This document shows positions 1 through 4,619 of a stretch of 7,682 bases of DNA, in pieces. Where the stretch lies: assembly GCA_021774955.1 (NCBI GenBank), contig JAJFIN010000391.1:1-7682 (forward strand). Direction: 5' to 3'. The stretch comes from Alphaproteobacteria bacterium (GTDB lineage: Bacteria; Pseudomonadota; Alphaproteobacteria; M2410). Numbering within the stretch: the first letter of the stretch is position 1; each line of letters opens with the position of its first letter. Below the pieces are notes generated by a model, which saw only the letters and a list, made by a program, of their open reading frames with translations, searched no databases and was not told the origin of the DNA. Position numbers and translations under genes: made by a program.

Positions 1-1254
1 CCGGAAGGTACCACTGGCGCTTACGGTTGGCCTGACAGCAATATGTTTTACCAGCCGACCTTTGAACGCACCCTAAGGGAATGCGCTGAACGCGATCACC
101 AAGTCAGCGTCTATTTGGGATATGAAGCCGATTCCCCTCATCAAGACGGCGAAGGTGTAAAAATCTCGGCCAGGCATATTGAAGATGGTACGGAAATTAC
201 TCTGTGTGCCCCTTATTTACTCGCAGCAGACGGCGCATCTAGCCCGATACGAAAACATATCGGTTCCCAGTTTAAGAGTCTCGGCTATGATCGTGACTGG
301 TTAGTTGTTGATGTCCTCATGGGACGTGACCTTGAACTTCCCAAAATCCCTCAACAAATATGCGATCCTGACCGGCGCGCCACCTTTGTTCCTGTCGTTG
401 GGCTCCGGCAACGCTGGGAATTTCAGCTCAATGCGGGTGAAACTCGCGATGAGATGCTACAAGAACAAAAGATATGGTCCCTTCTCGAACCCTGGATAAA
501 TTCCGATGATGGTGAGATTGAGCGGGCTGCGGTCTATCAATTTCACGCTGCTACAGCGACCAGATGGCAAGATGGCCGAATTTTCATCCTTGGCGATGCA
601 GCCCATCAAACACCCCCTTTCCTCGGTCAGGGCATGTGTGCGGGAATTCGAGATGTCGCCAATCTAGTTTGGAAACTGGATTTTGTGCACCAAGGATTGG
701 CCAACGACAAATTGTTGGAAACCTACCAACAAGAGCGAGACCCCCACGCGCTTGATCTCGTCGATTACGCGGTTGAGGTTGGAAAGCTGATTGATGCCCT
801 TGCAGACGCTCAGGTAACCGGCCAAAGACCTGACAATATGGATGCCATCTATGGCGGAAAAAGAGGGTTTCCTCACCTCCATGGTGGCGTATTGGCTATC
901 CAAGAAGAAGACGAAAGCGACGGTGTCACGGGCTTTCTCGCTCCCCAGCCGCAAATCTCACCCGAGAATGAACAGCCAGATCTAATGGACAATTTCATCG
1001 GGGCAAATTTTTGCATTTTGTCATCACAAGATGTCTGGCAATCCATCACGCCCTCCCTACAGAGATTTTTGAATGAGATCGGCGCAAGGTGTCTTGTTCT
1101 GCCGAAAAAAGAGCGTTGCTCGCATGAATTGGATCAATTGCTCGCTCAACACGAAGCCATCATCGTTCGACCTGACCATTACGTGTTTGGGGTGGCTAAT
1201 CAGTCTAACCCACTTCACTCACAACTTGAAAAGCTTCAATCACATTTTGATTAG
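1..1254 (+). CDS. FAD-dependent aromatic monooxygenase, MhpA/PheA/TfdB-like (5' partial)
   Basis: The reading frame is open from base 1 and ends at TAG 1252-1254. It shows 417 codons, so the N-terminus with the GxGxxG FAD Rossmann motif lies outside the window; the ATG at 43 is internal. Visible motifs are the DG motif of class A flavoprotein hydroxylases (AADGASSPIRKHIG, near visible residue 77) and the second FAD-binding GD motif (GDAAHQTPPFLGQG, encoded from base 592), followed by GIRDVANLVWKL as in MhpA-type 3-(3-hydroxyphenyl)propionate hydroxylases. The C-terminal ~110 residues resemble the thioredoxin-like tail of this family, ending near IIVRPDHYVFG. Family members use NAD(P)H, FAD and O2 to hydroxylate phenolic rings in the cytosol. 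The real substrate cannot be read from sequence. The GST gene follows 52 bp downstream on the same strand, probably co-transcribed. Family assignment is firm; the MhpA subgroup is likely. Confidence 0.9.
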   Translation, partial: PEGTTGAYGWPDSNMFYQPTFERTLRECAERDHQVSVYLGYEADSPHQDGEGVKISARHIEDGTEITLCAPYLLAADGASSPIRKHIGSQFKSLGYDRDWLVVDVLMGRDLELPKIPQQICDPDRRATFVPVVGLRQRWEFQLNAGETRDEMLQEQKIWSLLEPWINSDDGEIERAAVYQFHAATATRWQDGRIFILGDAAHQTPPFLGQGMCAGIRDVANLVWKLDFVHQGLANDKLLETYQQERDPHALDLVDYAVEVGKLIDALADAQVTGQRPDNMDAIYGGKRGFPHLHGGVLAIQEEDESDGVTGFLAPQPQISPENEQPDLMDNFIGANFCILSSQDVWQSITPSLQRFLNEIGARCLVLPKKERCSHELDQLLAQHEAIIVRPDHYVFGVANQSNPLHSQLEKLQSHFD

Positions 1255-1306
1255 CTGAGAAAATAATAGAGAACAATCAAACTGTATGTCTAGAACTGAG
1301 TGAACT

Positions 1307-2170
1307 ATGACACTAATACCCTTTGAGCAAGAATATGAACTCTATCACTTCGGTGAATCCATGTGCGCGCAGATGGTGCGTGTTGCGTTTGCAGAAAAGG
1401 AAATTGATTACAAATCCCACCACATCGTGTTGTGTGACATATCCGTTGATGGTGACAATATGAGCCCATCGTATTTGGCGGTAAACCCCAAGGCCGTTGT
1501 ACCGACACTGATACACAATGGGGTGCCAATTTATGATTCATGCGAAATCATCAGATACATTGATTCACAAAAACCGAACCAAGGACAGCGACTACGGCCT
1601 CCCGACTCGGAAAAGATCGCGGAAATTGAAACATGGACCCAAGAGACTTCCATGCGTGAAGACGTTGGGTTTGCTTCAACATTCGGCACAGCAATACCTG
1701 CGGTGACATCGCCAATTATTGGTTATTGTTTGAAGCGTCAACCGGTGCTTCATGTGATACGTACCTATTGGAATCATCCCATGAAGGAGAGGCGTTATGC
1801 ATTCTACATCATGAGGTTTTTCAAATTACCCAGAAGATTGATCGAAAAGGCGGTTGCAAATTTGGCGAAAGGTCTAGTTCAAATTGAAAAGAATCTTTCC
1901 CATGGCGGCGATTATATGTTGGGTGAGTTTACCCAAATTGATGTCATGCTCATGGTTCATTTTCATCGATTAGAGGATGTCCACCTTATCAAGGTTCTGG
2001 AACACCCATCTCTTAAAAAGACTGCGGCTTATTGGAACAGATTGCAAGCACGTGCGAGCTATGAGAGTGCAATAACAAAGTGGCACCATGAGAATTGGCG
2101 CGAAGCTGTAGACGTGGTGTTTAATGGCAAACCGTCTCCATGGTTAGAAGAACTGAGTACAGCACTGTGA
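1307..2170 (+). CDS. Glutathione S-transferase family protein, Ser-x-Cys (zeta/PcpC-like) active site
   Basis: A 287-residue protein starting at ATG 1307 after a weak GAGTGA ribosome-binding stretch. Residues about 9-86 form the thioredoxin-like GST N-domain: the active-site segment ESMCAQMVR (Ser18, Cys20), the cis-proline segment KAVVPTL (Pro66) and the glutathione gamma-glutamyl-binding DSCEIIRYI (Asp77-Ser78). Residues about 100-270 form the helical C-domain, including GDYMLGEFTQIDVML, which resembles the usual (S/T)xAD N-capping region. From memory, the S-x-C arrangement and the NxKAVVPTL stretch resemble maleylacetoacetate isomerase and tetrachlorohydroquinone dehalogenase (PcpC), where the Cys is catalytic. 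At 287 residues it is longer than usual GSTs (200-250), with an extended N-terminus and a longer inter-helical segment around residues 115-170. Its position directly behind a ring hydroxylase suggests glutathione-dependent isomerisation, ether cleavage or dehalogenation of a ring product. Family call is strong; the reaction is inference. Confidence 0.85.
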   Translation: MTLIPFEQEYELYHFGESMCAQMVRVAFAEKEIDYKSHHIVLCDISVDGDNMSPSYLAVNPKAVVPTLIHNGVPIYDSCEIIRYIDSQKPNQGQRLRPPDSEKIAEIETWTQETSMREDVGFASTFGTAIPAVTSPIIGYCLKRQPVLHVIRTYWNHPMKERRYAFYIMRFFKLPRRLIEKAVANLAKGLVQIEKNLSHGGDYMLGEFTQIDVMLMVHFHRLEDVHLIKVLEHPSLKKTAAYWNRLQARASYESAITKWHHENWREAVDVVFNGKPSPWLEELSTAL

Positions 2171-2204
2171 CATAATGAATTGGCATATTCGCATGCGCTT
2201 ACTA

Positions 2205-2687
2205 TCATTTGATATCATCTGAAGTATAATCGTGGATACCAACCACTCTGATCACACGCCCATCATCATCGCTGAGCGGAAGAAGAAGGGCTTCATAGTG
2301 AATGTAACTTTTCTCACTACTATGCCAAGAAAGATCTGCCTGGCGATGAAGGAGCTCCCCGGTCTCCCGAATGTGTTGATAGGGAGGCACAATAGCATTT
2401 GCGTTTTCGCCAAATAGCTCTTCGGGAGTTCGCCCCGCTGCAATGCCAACATTAAAAAACTCTTCAATAAGCGCGCCGGCAAATCTGTATACAAATTTTT
2501 TTTCCGATACAATATCAAGAAAAAAAGTTGTTGAGAGTAACTCTGGTATTTCGATCAAATCAAAATCATCTCGATACGGTATTGCACTCCCAACTCGACA
2601 CGTGTCCCAATAGTTCAAGGCACGAACAAGGTTGGAGCTTACCACTCGCGATTTGACGTCGTTATAGGCGCCTAATGTATCTTCCAT
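2205..2687 (-). CDS. Small PAS domain protein (PAS_5-type)
   Basis: From ATG 2687 it encodes 160 residues that consist of little more than one PAS fold. The pattern is typical of the PAS_5 family: NYWDTCR (25-31), IPYRDDFDLIEIPELL (36-51), a strand pair FFLDIV/FVYRFAGALIEEFF (55-78), the GRTPEELF segment (85-92) and a final sheet with YEALLLPLSDDDGRVIRVVGIHDY (131-154). There is no kinase, cyclase, DNA-binding or membrane segment, so it would be a cytosolic sensor or adaptor; its ligand is unknown. I chose ATG 2687 because GAGGG lies just upstream at good spacing. The frame stays open upstream to a TTG at 2759 (184 residues), but that start lacks a clear Shine-Dalgarno sequence. It converges with the GST gene, 34 bp between stops, and is isolated from ompA by a terminator. 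Confidence 0.8.
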   Translation of the reverse strand: MEDTLGAYNDVKSRVVSSNLVRALNYWDTCRVGSAIPYRDDFDLIEIPELLSTTFFLDIVSEKKFVYRFAGALIEEFFNVGIAAGRTPEELFGENANAIVPPYQHIRETGELLHRQADLSWHSSEKSYIHYEALLLPLSDDDGRVIRVVGIHDYTSDDIK

Positions 2688-2785
2688 GTGGCCCTCAGCA
2701 CGTGGATGACCGTCTCCCCAGAAGGTGCGCTGGACAGCTTCCCACTTGCGACCGAACAATTTCGGCTATCTTAATATTAGTTAGC

Positions 2786-2814
2786 ATTCTATTTTTTTGC
2801 TCAGTAGAAATCAA
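2786..2814 (-). promoter_or_regulatory. Putative sigma70-type promoter of the PAS gene
   Basis: Read on the minus strand, TTGATT (2809-2814) and TAGAAT (2786-2791) are separated by exactly 17 bases: 4/6 and 5/6 matches to the consensus. Transcription would begin near 2779, giving a leader of about 92 nt to ATG 2687 or about 20 nt to TTG 2759. It lies just downstream (in the minus direction) of the ompA terminator, where a new promoter would be expected. Confidence 0.5.
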
Positions 2815-2856
2815 AAATAGATAAGAACCCCCTGCGCTCGGACGACTCTGGGCCGG

Positions 2857-2878
2857 ACCTAACGTACCAAAATTAGGT
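2857..2878. repeat. Perfect 6-bp inverted repeat upstream of the PAS promoter
   Basis: ACCTAA (2857-2862) and TTAGGT (2873-2878) form an inverted repeat with a 10-base spacer, about 45 bp upstream of the putative -35 box of the PAS gene. It could be an operator half-site pair for a dimeric regulator. It is short enough to arise by chance and no known binding motif is recognised. Confidence 0.25.
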
Positions 2879-2910
2879 TACTGAGATATCAAAGCGAAAA
2901 CGCGGGTACA

Positions 2911-2942
2911 AAAAAACCGCCAAACCCTGGGCCTGGCGGTTT
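2911..2942 (-). terminator. Rho-independent terminator of the ompA-like gene
   Basis: A 9-bp perfect stem, AAACCGCCA (2914-2922) with TGGCGGTTT (2934-2942), surrounds an 11-base loop. Read on the minus strand, the GC-rich stem ends in a run of seven T residues (complement of 2910-2916), the classic intrinsic terminator layout, about 45 bp past the ompA stop codon. On the plus strand the trailing sequence (TTTCTTGTTG) is a poorer U-tract, so the main direction is leftward. Confidence 0.9.
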
Positions 2943-2985
2943 CTTGTTGAAGTTTGGTGTCAGCGTTCAACTAATCACTGCTCAA

Positions 2986-3990
2986 TCACTGAAACGAAAT
3001 GGTCACTTCGGCGCGCCGGTTCAGCGGCTCTCTGACACCATCGCCTGACTTAACCGCTGGATTGTTTTCACCATATGCTTCAGTGACGATCTTACCGGCA
3101 TCAATGCCATATCCGATCAAAGCTTGGCGAACGACCGCAGCGCGTTGCCTCGAAAGGCCATCATTGTAAGATTTTGTACCGGATGTATCAGTATTACCTT
3201 CAACACGGATCACATCAGCGCCGCCGTCCAATGCGTATTTAGCGCCTTCTTGGATGATTTGTTGTGCTTGATAAGTTAGCTCTGCAGAATCAAACTCAAA
3301 ATAAACGATGATGTCTTTGTCATCTCTCGTTGGCTCTGCCATAGGTGCAGGTGCGGCGGCAATCGGTGCCGAACGCTGACCAAATGGGAAGCGTAATGCG
3401 GCAAATATACCGTGAGATACAAAGTCTTGTTCGGCGGTTCCCATGCTGGAAGGATATTCCAATCCAAATCCTCGGAAATACCGATAAGAGATGTCTAGAA
3501 TTGCACTTTCAGTCATTTCATAGCCAAAACCTGCAATGGCTTGTGCTGCAAATCCAGCCTCGTCACCTTTGACAGTAAGCGCCCCTGAGATGACTTCATT
3601 GTCAACCAATGCGACACCAATCCCACCACCAAGGTAGGGTACTATCCGAGATTCTGTCGGGAAATCGTAGATGACGTTGAACATTGAAGAGAGCGCGGAA
3701 ACATCACCCATTGCAGGGCCAAGTCCTGTGGTATCGTAATCTGCGTCACGATATCCAAGCTCAAACTCAGTCCGCCAGTTGTTACCCCAATCGTACCCAA
3801 GCGCCCCCAAGACGCCAAATCCGTTGTCCGTGTCTGCCGACACATTGCCAGCACCCAACTCGAACTCCTCGCCGCCAGAAAACGTGTAACCAGCCCCAAT
3901 TGAGCCATAAGGTCCTTCATCTGCAATCGCTGGCCAAGTTGCCAACATCGCTGCAGTGATCAAAAACTTCATCTTCATCTTCATCTTCAT
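2986..3990 (-). CDS. OmpA-family outer membrane protein (beta-barrel plus peptidoglycan-binding domain)
   Basis: From ATG 3990 the protein has 334 residues. Residues 1-23 are a signal peptide: a lysine-rich MKMKMKMK n-region, hydrophobic FLITAAML, and a cleavage site AIA|DEG. Residues about 24-205 form an OmpA/OprF-like 8-stranded barrel rich in alternating aromatic and glycine residues (PYGSIGAGYTF, WRTEFELGYRDADYD, VPYLGGGIGVAL, ISYRYFRGFG). An Ala/Pro linker (about 208-222) leads to the OmpA C-terminal domain (227-334), with FEFDSAEL, GNTDTSG and YNDGLSRQRA. Asp268 and Arg283 occupy the positions that bind diaminopimelate in OmpA-like domains, and NRRAEV closes the domain. It should tether the outer membrane to peptidoglycan. 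The frame opens further upstream (ATG 4005, TTG 4062), but GGGGAAG upstream of 3990 and the signal-peptide fit favour 3990; ATGs at 3984, 3978 and 3972 are also possible. It ends at an intrinsic terminator and is probably monocistronic. Confidence 0.92.
   Translation of the reverse strand: MKMKMKMKFLITAAMLATWPAIADEGPYGSIGAGYTFSGGEEFELGAGNVSADTDNGFGVLGALGYDWGNNWRTEFELGYRDADYDTTGLGPAMGDVSALSSMFNVIYDFPTESRIVPYLGGGIGVALVDNEVISGALTVKGDEAGFAAQAIAGFGYEMTESAILDISYRYFRGFGLEYPSSMGTAEQDFVSHGIFAALRFPFGQRSAPIAAAPAPMAEPTRDDKDIIVYFEFDSAELTYQAQQIIQEGAKYALDGGADVIRVEGNTDTSGTKSYNDGLSRQRAAVVRQALIGYGIDAGKIVTEAYGENNPAVKSGDGVREPLNRRAEVTISFQ
3967..3990 (-). repeat. Tandem hexamer repeat (ATGAAG)x4 at the ompA start
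   Basis: Four exact head-to-tail copies of ATGAAG (minus strand) occupy the first eight codons of the ompA-like gene and encode (Met-Lys)4. Each copy provides another in-frame ATG. Unit length is a multiple of three, so gain or loss of copies leaves the frame intact and changes only the charge and length of the signal peptide n-region and the number of start codons. Confidence 0.9.
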
Positions 3991-4029
3991 CTGAGTCTTC
4001 CCCATTTGCCAATTTACCGCGGAATGACA

Positions 4030-4042
4030 GGATCCGCGATCC
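4030..4042 (-). repeat. Small hairpin in the ompA leader
   Basis: GGATC (4030-4034) and GATCC (4038-4042) form a perfect 5-bp inverted repeat with a 3-base loop in the stretch that would be the ompA 5' untranslated region, about 40 nt before the ATG. Leader hairpins are known to stabilise ompA mRNA in enterobacteria; a similar role here is inference only. Confidence 0.3.
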
Positions 4043-4142
4043 GTCCGACTGCCCACAGGCAATTGGTGTCATTTAACCATGAAACCGTCACTTTGGAAGC
4101 CGGATATTGTGCTTTACCCACCTAATATGACCCGCTTGTGGC

Positions 4143-4170
4143 TATATAGTGATCTTCTAGCAACACTCAA
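4143..4170 (-). promoter_or_regulatory. Putative promoter of the ompA-like gene
   Basis: On the minus strand TTGAGT (4165-4170) and TATATA (4143-4148) are separated by 16 bases: each matches four of six consensus bases. Transcription from about 4136 would give a leader of roughly 145 nt. Immediately upstream, 4171-4190 is an imperfect palindrome (CTTAGTAT, TTG, ATACCTAAG with one extra base) that could be an activator or repressor site. Other promoters in this AT-rich stretch cannot be excluded. Confidence 0.35.
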
Positions 4171-4335
4171 CTTAGTATTTGATACCTAAGGTATTTCGCA
4201 TGGTTTTGGAGATATCAGTCGATCATGAGGTGTTCTCTTCGACGCGGTGTTGCAAATAATGTGAATGAGCATGCACCATAGCCGCCCACAAAACACGAGC
4301 ACTTGGCTGAGACCATACATCAAATTTGAACCACA

Positions 4336-4347
4336 TTGACCGGTCAA
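4336..4347. promoter_or_regulatory. Perfect 12-bp palindrome, possible operator
   Basis: TTGACCGGTCAA is a complete 12-base palindrome in the non-coding interval between the divergent ompA-like and glycosyltransferase genes. A site with this symmetry is typical of dimeric regulators, but I do not recognise a specific one. It is about 170 bp upstream of the putative ompA -35 box and about 255 bp from the glycosyltransferase start. Confidence 0.35.
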
Positions 4348-4434
4348 AAGAAACTCAGCGTCTTTTCCAGTGTAAACCTGGAGCAAGCTGTCCGTAATCG
4401 ATGTAATTCATTTCTCCGTATACTGCTTATTAAC

Positions 4435-4474
4435 GAGGCTGCTACGCTCGATCAGTATGGATGAGCAGTAGCTC
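4435..4474 (+). repeat. Imperfect hairpin 1 (12 bp, bulges on the 5' arm only)
   Basis: The left arm GAG-g-CTGCT-ac-GCTC (4435-4449) pairs with the right arm GAGC-AGTAG-CTC (4463-4474), leaving a 13-base loop. Twelve pairs form, one of them G-U when read as plus-strand RNA (it would be an A-C mismatch on the minus strand), so a plus-strand transcript is favoured. Only single-G and AC bulges interrupt it. No T-tract follows, so it is not a standard terminator. Confidence 0.45.
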
Positions 4475-4492
4475 TTCTTACTCGACCACAAG

Positions 4493-4556
4493 CAACTCTA
4501 ACACCTAGGCACTCTACGGAAACGTGCCCCTGTTTTTAGGGTGGCCTTAAGAGTTG
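4493..4556 (+). repeat. Imperfect hairpin 2 (long stem, bulges on the 3' arm only)
   Basis: The left arm 4493-4512 can pair over its whole length: CAACTCT with AGAGTTG (4550-4556), AA with TT (4547-4548), CACC with GGTG (4540-4543), TA with TA (4537-4538), and GGCAC with GTGCC (4524-4528). Unpaired bases sit only on the right arm (4529-4536, G4539, GCC 4544-4546, A4549), and the loop is 11 bases. No T-run follows. It may be part of a structured leader of the downstream gene, a small RNA, or remnant repeat DNA. Confidence 0.45.
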
Positions 4557-4593
4557 TTGCTGTCTACTATTGCAATCAATATCTAATTTTGGA

Positions 4594-4619
4594 CCCAGTA
4601 GATGCAGAATACATCTGGG
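4594..4619 (+). promoter_or_regulatory. Hairpin enclosing the glycosyltransferase start codon
   Basis: CCCA (4594-4597) pairs with TGGG (4616-4619) and GATG (4601-4604) pairs with CATC (4612-4615), with a GTA bulge and a 7-base loop. The ATG at 4602-4604 is therefore inside the stem and the weak GGA ribosome-binding element (4591-4593) abuts it. If it folds in the mRNA it would lower translation initiation. Confidence 0.35.

Larger units (their letters stand above)
3991..4601. other. Long non-coding divergent intergenic region
   Basis: About 610 bp between the ompA-like start and the divergent GT-C glycosyltransferase start. The only reading frame of any length (4186-4386, minus, 66 codons) begins with TTG, has no ribosome-binding site and resembles nothing, so I regard the region as non-coding. 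It holds the ompA promoter and leader, a 12-bp palindrome, a possible -10 box TATACT at 4419-4424 (plus strand, no clear -35), two adjacent imperfect hairpins at 4435-4474 and 4493-4556, and a hairpin around the glycosyltransferase start codon. Confidence 0.7.

Noticed and set aside
2171..2204. Terminator between the GST and PAS genes
   Set aside because: Only a 4-bp GCAT/ATGC dyad is present with no T-tract, too weak to call.
3276..3959. Several 60-95-codon reading frames on both strands inside the ompA-like gene
   Set aside because: They overlap a confidently assigned gene in other frames and their translations look like out-of-frame sequence.
3991..4062. N-terminal extension of the OmpA-like protein (starts at TTG 4062 or ATG 4005)
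   Set aside because: The extension would bury the signal peptide behind up to 24 non-signal residues. Start 3990 has a purine-rich GGGGAAG site at sensible spacing.
4186..4386. 66-codon minus-strand reading frame in the intergenic region
   Set aside because: It begins with TTG, has no Shine-Dalgarno sequence, overlaps the putative ompA promoter surroundings and has no recognisable protein features.
4493..4556. Integron attC recombination site
   Set aside because: The one-sided bulges recall attC extrahelical bases, but the outer ends do not match the RYYYAAC/GTTRRRY core motifs and no integrase or cassette genes are visible.
4557..4585. Promoter TTGCTG-17-TATCTA for the GT-C gene
   Set aside because: Both boxes match poorly, and the implied start near 4592 would leave almost no leader and cut off the ribosome-binding element.
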